NCBI RefSeq assembly: GCF_041734735.1
Contig: NC_134878.1
Location: forward strand, 29,317,811-29,381,810
Direction of reading: 5' to 3'
DNA: 64,000 bases
Source: Babylonia areolata
Taxonomy: Eukaryota > Mollusca > Gastropoda > Neogastropoda > Buccinidae
Below, in pieces: positions 54,470-64,000 of this stretch (the first letter of the stretch is position 1; the number at the start of each line of letters is the position of its first letter). The notes under the pieces are model-generated. The model saw nothing but the letters and a program-made list of their open reading frames with translations, searched no databases and was not told the DNA's origin. A program made the translations under genes and the position numbers.

Positions 54470-54685
54470 CCTGACTACCCGTTACACGCATACACAGCGA
54501 TGAAAGTCCTAACCACCAGTTACTATAGTGATGAAGTCCTGACCATCCGTTACCATAGCGATGAAAAAGTCCTGATCACCAGGTTACGATGGTGATGAAG
54601 TCCGGTTACCACAGTGATGAAAAGCCCTGACCACCCGTTACCATAGCGATGAAGCCCCGACCACGTGCTGCCACGGCGGTGAAGG
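54470..54685 (-). repeat. ~30-bp minisatellite in the presumed Nol4 3' UTR
   Basis: About seven imperfect units of the plus-strand form CCACCCGTTACCATAGCGAT followed by GAAGTCCTGA. In transcript sense this reads TCAGGACTTCATCGCTATGG then TAACGG. The array starts ~30 bp beyond the Nol4 stop codon. Unit divergence (10-25% by eye) shows it is not freshly expanded. Confidence 0.8.
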
Positions 54686-54715
54686 GAATGAAGAGCTGCG
54701 TTGCCATGGGGACGA

Positions 54716-54876
54716 CTAGTTTTGCTGGAGCAGCAGCTGCTCGAGCTCGTCAGCGGACCGGTAGAGGAAGGCGGCGGACTCCCTGTAGCCGGCGATGAGC
54801 TGCTTGATGGTGGTCACCTCAGTGGCGCTCAGAGTGCTCTTGGAGCTGCTCTTCTTCATGCTCAGGTCGGTAGGCA
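54716..54876 (-). CDS. NOL4: Nol4-like protein, last coding exon
   Basis: The exon follows an acceptor TTGTGTGCAG (AG at 54878-54877) and encodes, after completing a split Val codon, [52 protein letters not shown] and a TAG stop at 54718-54716. Human NOL4 and NOL4L, as I recall them, end PTDLSMK..., (V/I)(R/K)QL(V/I)[25 protein letters not shown], so the match is near-exact at the C-terminus. PTDLS fits the PxDLS consensus for binding the co-repressor CtBP. NOL4 family proteins are nuclear/nucleolar proteins with roles linked to transcription and neural expression in vertebrates; biochemical activity is not established. The one notable substitution is Tyr for Leu in AAFLYRS. Confidence 0.93.
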
Positions 54877-54945
54877 CTGCACACAACACACACAGCTACA
54901 GGCCGCTGGCCAACGGAACGAGGGACACATACACGCAGGCTCACG

Positions 54946-54976
<31 letters not shown>

Positions 54977-55055
54977 CGAACGAGCACGTGCGGACGCCCT
55001 CCCATCCAGGCACCCTCTCTCTTTCTCTTATATCCCAATACATACAGACACTCAC

Positions 55056-55431
55056 CAAAGTCGCCGTTGCTGACGGTGGAGCCGGACAGAGCGGGAGGGG
55101 GCTGCAGGACGCCGGGTGCGGGGTGGTGGTGGGCGGGGTGCTGGAAGGCCCCGAACGCGCCGGGCCGGAAGAGGCCGTTGCCGTTGGCGAAGAAGGGCGC
55201 CGGAAAGTCGGGCGCCGCGCGGAAGGCGGGCGGCGGCGGCTGGTGGCGCAGGAAGTCCGTGGTGACGACGGAGCTCGGCCGCTCCAGGAGGGAGGAGGGG
55301 GCCGGGGTGGTGGGGGTGGCCTGCGGTTGCGGGGTGGAGGCGGCGGCGGAGGAGGTGACGGACGGCAGGGGGTTGGGCAGCAGGGTGGCGGCGGCCCCGC
55401 CCAGCTCCCTGGCGGTGTTCATGACAGAGGC
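55056..55431 (-). CDS. NOL4: Nol4-like protein, penultimate coding exon
   Basis: A (TG)n-rich tract ending TGTGTGCAG (AG at 55433-55432) is followed by 376 bp, open throughout and closed by TTTG|GTGAGT (GT at 55055-55054). It encodes ASVMNTARELGGAAATLLPN, PLPSVTSSAAASTPQPQATP, SLLERPSSVVTTDFLRHQPP, FRAAPDFPAPFFANGNGLFR, GAFGAFQHPAHHHPAPGVLQ and LSGSTVSNGDF, ending in phase 1 so that G|TG joins to the last exon. The segment is rich in Pro, Ala and His, probably disordered, and differs from vertebrate NOL4 as expected for this linker between the conserved Arg/Lys-rich domain and the PTDLS tail. GC content is clearly higher than in the neighbourhood, typical of a real exon here. The next exon upstream was not securely found. 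Confidence 0.88.
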
Positions 55432-55573
55432 CTGCACACACATGCACACACACACACACACACAGCAGTTCGTGAATGATGACTGTCTCGAGTAAGGATG
55501 TTCACTGCCCGTTTTAAAACGTCCACCCACCCCAAAACAAAGTCTCATCCCCCCAAAAAAACAAAAGTTCCTT
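55432..55573 (-). other. Start of Nol4 intron (acceptor side)
   Basis: The (TG)n tract immediately before the acceptor (plus-strand CA at 55435-55464) supplies the pyrimidine-rich tract. Confidence 0.5.
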
Positions 55574-55730
55574 TGTGAGACAAAGATCCGTCTTCAAGGA
55601 ACAATGTAACTATGTGAGACAAAGATCGGCCTTCAAGGAACAAAGTCGCCGTGTGAGACAAAGATCGGTCTTCAAGGAACAAAGTCACCGTGTGAGACAA
55701 AGATCGGTCTTCAAGGAACAAAGTCAATAC
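55574..55730. repeat. 39-bp tandem repeat (4 copies)
   Basis: The unit begins GTGAGACAAAGATCGGTCTT and ends CAAGGAACAAAGTCACCGT. Four copies, the inner ones nearly identical. It lies ~140 bp from the Nol4 exon, within the intron. Confidence 0.88.
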
Positions 55731-56026
55731 GTCCCTCCAGCGACTGTCCTCATTCAATCTGCCGACGCCAAAGTCTTCGTCAGGAACCCACCACGAGTGT
55801 GGAAGTGGAGGGGAAGCCCGGAACAAGGGCCACCACGAAAGCACGACCAAAAATGGCCACGCGTTTTTTTGGTGATAAATGATATGCGGATGACCACGCT
55901 GACTGGAGGTCCATTCAGGTTTGAGACTACGTGACAGGCTGAGCTTTTCAAAATGTTCCCCCACGCCAACCAGTCCTGCCGGATACAGGCACTTGCAGTG
56001 ACGGTCAGGAAATGTGAGCCCCTCCC

Positions 56027-56159
56027 AAAGTTTCAGTTTCAGTTTCACTTTCTCAAGGAGGCGTCACTGCGTTCGGACAAATCCATACACGCTACACCAC
56101 ATCTGTTGAGCAGATGCCTGACCAGCAGCATAACCCAACGCGCTTAGTCAGGCCTTGAG
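56027..56159 (+). mobile_element. SINE-A copy, CAGTTTCAGTTT-headed variant
   Basis: Head AGTTTCAGTTTCAGTTTCAC, box A part CTCAAGGAGGCG, box B CTGCGTTCGGACAAATCC, hairpin (CATCTGTTGAGCAGATG), end CGCTTAGTCAGGCCTTGAG. There is almost no A-tail; it abuts a SINE-B variant. Confidence 0.88.
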
Positions 56160-56169
56160 TGCATGCTTA

Positions 56170-56279
56170 CATATTTGTGTACCTATGAAAGTGGATTTCA
56201 TTTTACGTAATTTCGCCAGAGGACAACACTCTCGTTGCCATGGGTTCTTTTTCAGTGCGCCAAGTGCGTGCTGCACACG

Positions 56280-56310
<31 letters not shown>

Positions 56311-56440
56311 TAGACGCTCAGTTTGATTTTCAAGTCAAACTTAGGAGAAAGGGCGAGAGCGGGATTCGAACCCTCACCCTCCCAACGACATCCTTGGAAG
56401 TGGACGACATTCGACTCCGTGGGTCCCAACTGAGCTGAAG
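56170..56440 (-). mobile_element. SINE-B variant with a different tRNA-like head
   Basis: On the minus strand the centre TCGGATGAGACGATAAACCG, AGGTCCCGTGTGCAGCACGC and AAAGAACCCATGGCAACGAG matches SINE-B. The head instead reads CCCACGGAGTCGAATGTCGT, CCACTTCCAAGGATGTCGTT and GGGTTCGAATCCCGCTCTCG. A strong box B, GGTTCGAATCCC, is present. So the central domain is shared by SINEs with different tRNA-type heads. Confidence 0.8.
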
Positions 56441-58055
56441 GTGAGAACCGACCACGGGCTGAAGACCCTCAAAACGACCAGTTCTCTGATGGGACTTGAA
56501 CCAAATTCCTTCTGGTCTTTGATTCCCGATGCTAACTACTTCGCTACCTGCGGCTGGTCCTTAAAAACCCACCTCTTCACAAGATAGCCTGCCTCTTCCT
56601 TGTCTTCAGTTTCTTCTTCAGTTTTAGAGTTCTGCATGCGTGTGAATGACTGGTGTGAAAGCGCTTTGATTTGTCTCTGCACAAGATTCAGCGCTATAGA
56701 AATATTATTATTATTATTATTATTATACGTGTACTTTCATCCTTCTCCGTGAAACATCTCCCCCTCCTTACGTCTCTCTCTCTCCCTCCCTCCCTCTCCC
56801 CCTCCCTCCCTCTCTCTCCCCACCCCCTCCCCTTGTCAAACTTCATTCTGAACCGAACATCCCAACCACCTCCCACCACACACACAGACACATTCGTCAA
56901 ATTGTCACTTTTAATTCTTAAACCACTTTTCTGTGGTGGCATGAGTCATCATCGCCCCTTCCCCACCATCTCACTTCACATAATCAATCGTTCTTTCACA
57001 CAATTGTTTGTTTTCTCTCTCTCTCTCTCTCCCCCCCCCCCGCCCCCCTTTTTTTCCTCCTCCTTCTTCTTCTTCTTCCTCCTCCTTCCTCCTTCTTCTT
57101 CCTCCTCCTCCTTCTCAATCGCAAGCCTTGTATGCTTGCGTGAAGTTGCCAATCGCTAAGCTCAACAATTGATATCGTTTGTGGCTGAACTTTTTCCACT
57201 CTGTGAACGTCATTATGATTCCCTGGCAATTGTCCTGTTGAACTGTGCACGCACGCACGCACGCTGAGAAAGAGACAGAGAGACAGACAGACATACGAAG
57301 TACATCTAATAGGACGGTAGAAAAATGGGAAGGCGAGTTCATACATGTGCGTGCGAAGTCGCGCTGGAATGTGTAAACGTCAAAAGTTAAAACAAATTCA
57401 ACGAAAACTCACGCCCCCCATTTGCGACAGAAAATGGCGTATTTATCATATTTCAATGAACAGGTCCGTTTCATCACTGGCTTCATAACATCATGGGTTT
57501 TTTGGAGCCGGTCTGCCTTAAGCATGCAAGGACCATTTTTTTTCATCAGTACCTACAGATGCCACAAACCCATCATATACACCATCCATCTGTACCATCA
57601 ACATCATAGACAATAGTCACCAGTGCCATCAGCGTCTTACCAAAAGACGTCACAGCCCAGCTTAGAACAACCATCAGTGAACCACGAATCTCTTTACTAA
57701 CAGGCACCAAACCAAAGGCAGGAATCGCTTTACCATTGGATACCAGAACTCTCTGCAAATTATTCCTCATCAGTACCGTGAATCCCACGCCTCCCACAAA
57801 CACATTTCTAAAACAAAGAAGAAAAACAAAGAAACAACAAAGCAAAACTGAAAAGAAAAGTAAACGTACATGTGCATCGAATGTGTATTCTAATAAAATT
57901 TTATATATATATATATTATTTTTTTTACCCGCACCGCACTTCAGAGAAACAAAACGTTTGCAGAGCACCATCGTAAAATATTGAAACTGGCGGTATCTGA
58001 AACTTCAACCGGAACATAAAACATCATCTCGCGATATCTGACGTAAATATCTCTT
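56441..58055. other. No exon seen; triplet and pyrimidine tracts
   Basis: A retroposon-like 3' end AGCGCTATAGAAATATTATT with (ATT)n lies at 56680-56727; C/T-rich tracts lie at 56760-56835 and 57010-57115. A minus-strand frame at 57971-57573 shows no known domain. Probably Nol4 intron. Confidence 0.45.
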
Positions 58056-58240
58056 TCAAAGCCTTCTTCCTCCTCCTCCTCCTCCTCCTCCTTGACTCTG
58101 CGAAGAGTCAAGGGGGTGCCGCACATAAGAACTGTTCACCAGACTCCTCCAGGTCTGTCGGTTGTGTGTCAAAGCCCTAATCTCTGCAAATGGTATTCCC
58201 GTCCATTCTGCAATGTTCACAGTCCTCTGGGGTTTTTTCT
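58056..58240 (-). mobile_element. LINE ORF2 C-terminal fragment
   Basis: The minus strand reads NIAEWTGIPFAEIRALTHNR, QTWRSLVNSSYVRHPLDSSQ, SQG. This is the 'EWTG......A.DR..WR.LV' end of a LINE ORF2, followed by (GGA)n (58065-58093). A more decayed relative lies at 2020-2160. Confidence 0.75.
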
Positions 58241-61214
58241 CTTTATTTACCCCCTCGGTCTCCATCACTTAACACTTTCTTGGAGTATTGTTTTAGAGAA
58301 GCCACTAGATCTTAGAACGATACAAGACAAATATTTCAAGGCCTTTTTCTTTGTCAGCTTCCAAGAAAACTGACGCACACAATCTCCTGCCTTACATCCC
58401 CCATGTCCCTTAACAGTTTTATGGGGTCCAGGTACCGTTCGTTTGTCCAACATCCATTTTACCTCTGCAGAGACCTGAAAATGGCCTTTTTTCTTCAACA
58501 GGCAGGTAAAACTTTGACCACAACATTTCTGCAAAAGTCCACTTCAAATATATATATATATATATATGTATATATGTGTGTGTGTGTGTAAATTCATAAA
58601 GGCATGGTATATTGAAAGTAATTGACAACTGCCATTTGTCTGTGTTTAATAAAACTAAAGGAAAAGTCTTTTTTTTAAAAAGTACTAAAAATCCACTGAA
58701 AAGAAAAGCAAGTAACACCCTGCATGCAGTGACTCCAGTGATCAGTTATTTTATCACCTCATTCCACGAGCTGTTTGCCAGTGAATTTGATCACAACAAA
58801 CACCGTCATCAGCTCTCCACCCATCTCTCTCTTAAGAAATGAATCGATCATACTCCCAAACATGCAGCCTCTTGCTAACACTACATTCACAACAATCATA
58901 CGCGCGCGTGCGCACAATCCGTGTACAAGAGCGAGCCAGCGAACGAACAAGCGAGGTGGAGAAAGAGAGAGAGAGAGAAATCTATAATTACCTCAGCTCG
59001 CATCTGACACCTCATGTCTTCTCGAACGAAGAGGGCGCACAGAGGGAAAATGGTGAACAGACTTTTTCTTTCCACCCCAACAGCTAACACATTTTCCTTC
59101 CACACCACATTGCAGGCTGTAGCTGAGTCGTGCAGATTCCACAGATGATCGTCCGTCCCCCCACTGTCCACACTGAACACCGATCTGACCAATCAAGCTC
59201 TCAGAGAAATTAAGCCACTCACAGAAGCGCTGTGGACTTCTTCCCAAAGCTGCGAGACGGTTTAGCTCCTGGTATGTGAAGGAAACGTGGTATCGATTTT
59301 TTATGATTTAAAACACGACACGGAAGGTCTGTTCATACTTGCCTGCCTTCCACCACTGACTTGAAGCCTTTCAGCTCTCGACGTGACAGCGGTTTGAACT
59401 GAGGGCTGGGTTTTCTGCCATACACACACACACGGACACACGCAGGCACACACACACACACACACACACCAAATCAACTGATGCTCAGTCTCTGTCTGTG
59501 ATCACTGATCCTACCACTACCACACTCGACGACGTTCACCCATAACTCTCATCCTTGCTAAACTTGTATCGGTTATGTGCGCCTATTACCAGACTTTTTT
59601 TTATGTTGTTTCTAGTTTTATTCAGTTGCAGGTAGTGCCAGAAAATAATAATACCGTGCAGGATACATATGCCAAAGTGAGCGACGTGCACCGCCTCTTC
59701 AATAAACACACCTTTGTGTTCAACTGCAGCATAAAGTAGGTCATTTCAGTTCCTTCGTATTATCGATCTTGCTCTATGTCTCTCTATCTCTTTCATATTA
59801 AACGCTACTCGAGAGACAAGGCAGTCTCAGTCGTCTTGCCTTGCCGAGATTTTTTTTTATTTTTTTTTTTAAACTGCCTTGAAAAGCTACTGGCAGTACC
59901 GTGTGCGTGCTCTCTAATTTCTGACTGATTTGCTTTCCACCACCAGTCAAGGGCAAACGGCGCCAGTTCTTTGTTTCCTAATAAACTGTCACCACGCGCG
60001 TGCCGGAGACAATAAAGAAAAAACGGCCTTCTCTCTCCCTCTCTCTCTCTCTCTCTCTCCCGATAAATTACCGGCAAGCGCGTGCCAGAATCTTCAGTGT
60101 CATCACGAGCCAGAAAGCCAAGTTCCTCAAGCCCTGAGAGATGAGGTCTGGAATCAAGAGGAGAAGCAAACCATGACAATCTGCTTGTCGCTGCAGCCCC
60201 CGTCTTCTCTCCCCCCCCTCCCTCCCACCTTCCTTCCTTCCCTCCCTCCTTCCTTCCCCGCCCTGTCAGGTTTATCTGTCGATCAATACATCTGCCTATC
60301 TCAAGCTATCACCAAGAGGGGGGAAAATCCACAAACGCTCTCTTTCTCAGATTGTCACTCACGTTTTTGTTTTGTTTTTTTCTTCACACGCACACGCAAA
60401 CACGCACGCAGTCAGTCAGGCAGGCAGGCATTGCACAGGCTGCGAGAGAGAGAGAGAGAGAGGGCAGGAGACAGAGAGAGAGAGAGAGAGGGGGGGGGAG
60501 GGAGAGAGGGAGGGAGGAAGAGAGAGAGAGCGAAGCAGACACCTTGAAGCAATCAGCCCATTGCCGAGTGCAATGGGGAATGCTTGGCGTGCAGTGTGTG
60601 TGTGTGTGGTGGCGGTGTGAACAGAGATCTTTCCCTCTCGCCTTCCACACACACCACCACATCGAGGTCTCCGGGTTTGGAGGAGGGGGTGGTTTGTTTG
60701 TCTGTCTGTCCACAGTGTCTCCTTTTCTCTCCCTCTCTCCATCACTACCTGCAGTCATTCATTGTGATCCTGTGCCATGTCCGTACTCGTAGTGTAAAAT
60801 GCAGTGTGTGGGGTTTTAGTGGAGGGGGTAGAGAGGGGTGTTATAGTGCGCGCGGCGCTCACTCTCATTTTTTCAAGCGTGAACGTGCCTTCAAACACAC
60901 ACACACACACACGAACGCATGTGCGCGGGTACGAAACATTACGTAACCAGTCAGAGCGCTGCGGACGCCGGAGCGGTAGAGATTAAAGAACAGACTAGTG
61001 AACAGTGTGACTACGGCGGTTCTGAATAAACTGAAATGTGGAAAGTGTTAGCAAACGTTCCTTCTGCTGCCATAGCTGAATAAGTCTACAATTTTACTGC
61101 CTCTCTGTCTCTCTAGTTCTTCAGGTCCACCCCGGCCCCCCCCCCCCACAAGCCCACCCCTCCACACACCCCACCCCCAAAACGCGCACCCCAGCCCTGT
61201 GATTGCAACCCGAG
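58241..61214. other. Probable Nol4 intron; one weak exon candidate
   Basis: Holds (AT)n/(GT)n at 58551-58588, (GA)n at 58960-58980, (CA)n at 59424-59468, (TC)n at 60030-60060 and GA-rich DNA at 60442-60532. A minus-strand segment ending ATGCGAGCTGAG|GTAATT (58992) is the only exon-like item (see findings). Confidence 0.4.
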
Positions 61215-61527
61215 CTACCTGCACATCTTCACCCGTGGATACAGGACCGTAGATTTTTAATTAACCCCACGACCCAAGGTACCTGCACATCTTCACCCAT
61301 GGATACAGGACCGTAGATTTTTAATTAACCCCACGACCCAAGGTACCTGCACATCTTCACCCATGGATACAGGACCGTAGATTTTTAATTAACCCCACGA
61401 CCCAAGGTACTTGCACATCTTCACCCATGGATACAGGGCCGTAGATTTTTAATTAACCCCACGACCCAAGGTATCTGCACATCTTCACCCATGGATACAG
61501 GACCGTAGATTTTTAATTAACCCCACG
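61215..61527. repeat. 64-bp tandem repeat, ~5 near-identical copies
   Basis: The unit begins GTACCTGCACATCTTCACCC, continues ATGGATACAGGACCGTAGAT and ends TTTTAATTAACCCCACGACC-CAAG. Phase marks (GCACATC) at 61221, 61285, 61349, 61413 and 61477 give an exact 64-bp period. Only one to three differences per unit are visible, so the array is young or homogenised. Each unit holds TTAATTAA. Confidence 0.95.
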
Positions 61528-61547
61528 CCTCCACGTGCTCTTGAATG

Positions 61548-61745
61548 ATGGTCTGGGTGCTAGTCATTCGGGGTGAGGCAACAGATAAACCGCGCGCAGC
61601 GTGCACTTAGCGCTCGTAATAAGAGAACCCACGGCAACAACAACAACAACAACAAAAAGGCGGGGGGGATAAAAAAAGAAAAGAAAAAGAATCCCTGGCA
61701 CAATCCTTTTGGGAAAAATTCTATTGAGTTGTCGAACCAGTAAAC
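61548..61745 (+). mobile_element. Decayed SINE-B copy with (CAA)n expansion
   Basis: GGTCTGGGTGCTAGTCATTC, AGATAAACCG, GTGCACTTAGCGCTCGTAAT and AGAACCCACGGCAACAACAA follow SINE-B order. AATCCCTGGCACAATCC and AAAATTCTATTGAGTTG correspond to TTGTCCCTGG...AAAATTCTG. The head is lost. Confidence 0.7.
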
Positions 61746-61778
61746 GTATTTGTGTGTATGTGGGCGTGCAAGCATAAT

Positions 61779-61815
<37 letters not shown>

Positions 61816-63640
61816 CGCTGCACTGGCGAAACGCTGCCGCCGCCCCCACTCCCCACACCCACCCACCCACACCCCCAAAACGCTGTGGGAGAGCAGCCCG
61901 AATTCCGCACAAATATATGTTCTGACCGAAAAGTAACACAATTAAATACAGCTATACAATACAAATCCATCAGAAAACTGGTAAGACGAGACGTTTACCC
62001 ATCCACCAAACACACACGTGTTTCACACCATCTCTAAGAGCTGACGGCTGCCTACACTGACAAACGGCATGAATAAATATTCTGAAAATAAAATAATAAA
62101 CTGAATCTCCGTCATCCTCTCCCTTGTTGTCTCCACCTCCTCCCCCACCTCCTCCCCCCATTCCAAGGCAGAAAAAGCTAATAAACGGAGCGATCGATGG
62201 GAGAAGCGGGCAAGGCATGCTGGGAACGACAATGGAGCATCCTACCGAACAGAAATGGAATATTGTGACAGCAGGGACGACACAAAAGACAATAATGCTT
62301 GAATTTTTCTTTTTCTTTTTTTTTTCTTCCCCCACTTAAAAGCCCTTGCTTTTTTGTGTGAAAAACATCCTTCTCTTTCTTTTCTGTTATTTTAGTTGCG
62401 TTTTGTTTTGTTTGTTTGTTTTGTTTTTGTTGCTGGTGTTGTTTTAGGGGAGTGGGGTCGATAAAGGGAATACAATATACATATCTGTGAGCGCTGTTAG
62501 GAGCACACACTGCGCGCGCGCGCACGCACACACATAATTATACACACAAAGATACCGAAAGAGGGATGGAACTATCGTACTTACATTTCTGGCGATCGAT
62601 GAAATAAACATAAAACGATTGAAGAAGGGGGTAGAAGGGATCAGAGGATACGGTTTTGTTTGTTTTTTCCCCTGGAGTATAATTATTGTCTGTATGTTTG
62701 GTTATATCTATGAAACTTTCCTGCCGAAGCCTTTCTGGGGGTATAAAAATGTTACTATTACTACGACGATTACGACTACTTATAATATCTTTAAAATAAA
62801 TTTATAATCTTTACAGTATACTTCTGCAACTACCACTACTACAACCAATGATCAAGTGAGTCGTCATCTGAACACAGAGTTTGACTTTTCTCACACACAC
62901 ACACACACACACACAGAGAAAACAAAGTAATAAAAATGATGCTTGAAAAAGCGTGGGTGTCGGTCGGGGTACTACAGTACTGGGGGCAGGGCAGGGCAGT
63001 GCAGGGCAAGGCAGGACACTGGGGAAAGGGCAGGGCATGGCAGTGGACACATTAACCTCATTCCGTTAACCGACACCAAGGATACCCACAGGGGTTGTGG
63101 AATGCAACGAACCATTTGGCTGTGTTGCGTTTGACAGCTGATCCAACCGCAGACACACACGCACACACACAGACGGCACGCACACACACACACACACACA
63201 GAAAGTATAATTGCCCCGTAACGCCCTTTCCCCCTCCTACACACGCACACACGCACACGCAGACAATTGCCCCATAACCCCACTCACACGCACGCCCCCA
63301 CCTCCTCCCGGGACAATCTTTTACGCACCGTTTCATCAAATCGCCTTTCGTTCTTCGTTTATAACGTCCCTTTTTTTCTTTTCTTTTCTTTTTTATCTCT
63401 TCTGCGATGTCCTTACATTTCTGACACTGGGGTCAGGGAAAGGGTGAGCTATTTAAACAACACATGTCGGCCAGAATCCATTCAGAGTCGGCTCTCTTGG
63501 CTGGGATCAACTGATCGCATGCTGGGGTAACGGTCTATTAGTCTGTGTGCACAGGCGACGCATTGTGTGTGTGTGTGTGAAGAAAAATGGATCAAGTCAG
63601 CGATATTTTAGTAGAAATATTGTAGATTTAAGTAATGTAG
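61746..63640. other. No gene seen; microsatellites and (GGCAG)n
   Basis: (TA)n(TG)n at 61779-61815, (GC)n/(CA)n at 62510-62533, (CA)n at 62893-62914, GGGCA-rich short repeats at 62985-63045, CA-rich tracts at 63152-63262. No exon was recognised. Confidence 0.5.
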
Positions 63641-63689
63641 ATTGTTCGAACGCAGTGACGCCTCCTTGAGTAACGTAACTGAACAGAAC
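63641..63689 (-). mobile_element. SINE-A head fragment
   Basis: On the minus strand, CAGTTACGTTACTCAAGGAG then GCGTCACTGCGTTCGAACAA: boxes A and B only. The rest is missing, which is unusual for retroposition and suggests a later deletion. Confidence 0.75.
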
Positions 63690-64000
63690 TTTGTAGAAAT
63701 GCGGTGGAAAAAATCACGCCATCGACATTTGCTTTCGAATAAATGTTTTGCATTTTTGTGCTTTGAAAAAAAAAAAAAAATTCAACACTGGCAATTATTT
63801 CTAAGCCTTCCACATTGCTAACAATACACGCGTGCTTACTTCACTGAGAAGTGTACACAATTCTTTTTTTTATCACAATTTTTGAGTTTTATATCAATTT
63901 TTTTTCTTCTTTTTTTTTTTCTTTTTTTAAAGTAAAGACACTATTTTCACTGTAAACGTTAAAACGTTAATGGTTTCTGAAGACGGTTTTAAGCAGCTGC
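63690..64000. other. No gene seen; A/T-rich
   Basis: A-run at 63765-63780 and T-rich DNA at 63860-63928. Nothing further was recognised. Confidence 0.5.

Noticed and set aside
54701-55495. 264-codon plus-strand frame opposite the Nol4 exons
   Set aside because: Antisense shadow of two GC-rich exons and the intron between them; the minus strand has splice sites and a recognised C-terminus.
61215-61527. Regular 64-bp repeats resembling a CRISPR array
   Set aside because: The whole unit is conserved with no variable spacers, in animal DNA; it is a plain tandem repeat.
1-64000. Possible bacterial-type operon, CRISPR, LTR element or virus-like element
   Set aside because: No integrase, capsid, envelope, protease or prokaryotic gene cluster was recognised on either strand; all reverse-transcriptase pieces are of non-LTR type.

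Overview
This is a window of animal nuclear DNA, very probably from a mollusc and most likely a marine caenogastropod snail. The reasons are its very high density of (CA)n, (AT)n and (TC)n microsatellites, many copies of tRNA-derived SINEs with sequences I recall from gastropod genomes, many decayed non-LTR retrotransposons (LINEs), and split genes with GT-AG introns. The species assignment is inference. Nothing bacterial, no CRISPR array, no LTR element or virus-like element, and no rRNA was recognised. Over 95% of the window is intronic or intergenic repeat-rich DNA.

Host genes. Two minus-strand genes can be supported. (1) The last two coding exons of a Nol4/Nol4L orthologue lie at 55431-55056 and 54876-54716. 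They end in the family's hallmark C-terminus (PTDLSMK ... [21 protein letters not shown]). The gene's earlier exons must lie in 55.4-64 kb or beyond the right edge, and its 3' UTR runs left from 54715 through a ~30-bp minisatellite. (2) A predicted secreted or membrane protein has a CCAAT/TATA-type promoter and leader exon at 19.83-19.67 kb. Its exon at 7602-7495 encodes a signal peptide, and its start codon would be built across the splice junction (A|TG). The rest of that gene would lie to the left. A second possible first exon with a YY1-like start lies at 12.55 kb.

Layout. 0-1.6 kb: degenerate ~15-bp satellite split by a LINE fragment with RNase H. 2-5.8 kb: SINE-A, a 56-bp near-perfect hairpin, a tandem pair of foldback elements, LINE 3' ends. 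6.5-10.3 kb: 600-bp repeat D, the signal-peptide exon, a 32-bp tandem array, a SINE-A cluster and a full SINE-B. 11-19.3 kb: the long intron of gene 2, holding six LINE fragments, one of them carrying a 45-bp minisatellite born inside its reverse-transcriptase coding sequence. 21.8-28.9 kb: a diverged tandem array of large units, individually hit by SINEs and a LINE. 29-30.9 kb: the best-preserved LINE reverse transcriptase. 31-54 kb: mostly anonymous DNA with scattered SINEs, a LINE tail, repeats C and D, purine tracts, and a 1.1-kb homopyrimidine tract. 54-56 kb: Nol4 exons. 56-64 kb: probable Nol4 intron with SINEs, a LINE tail and a near-identical 64-bp tandem array.

No novel multi-gene system was found. 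The more unusual items are the split start codon gene model, the foldback/hairpin pair at 3.5-4.3 kb, the layered 21.8-28.9 kb array, the minisatellite inside a LINE, the LINE 3' tail of under 50 bp inside an (AT)n tract, and the tail-less SINE with target-site duplications.
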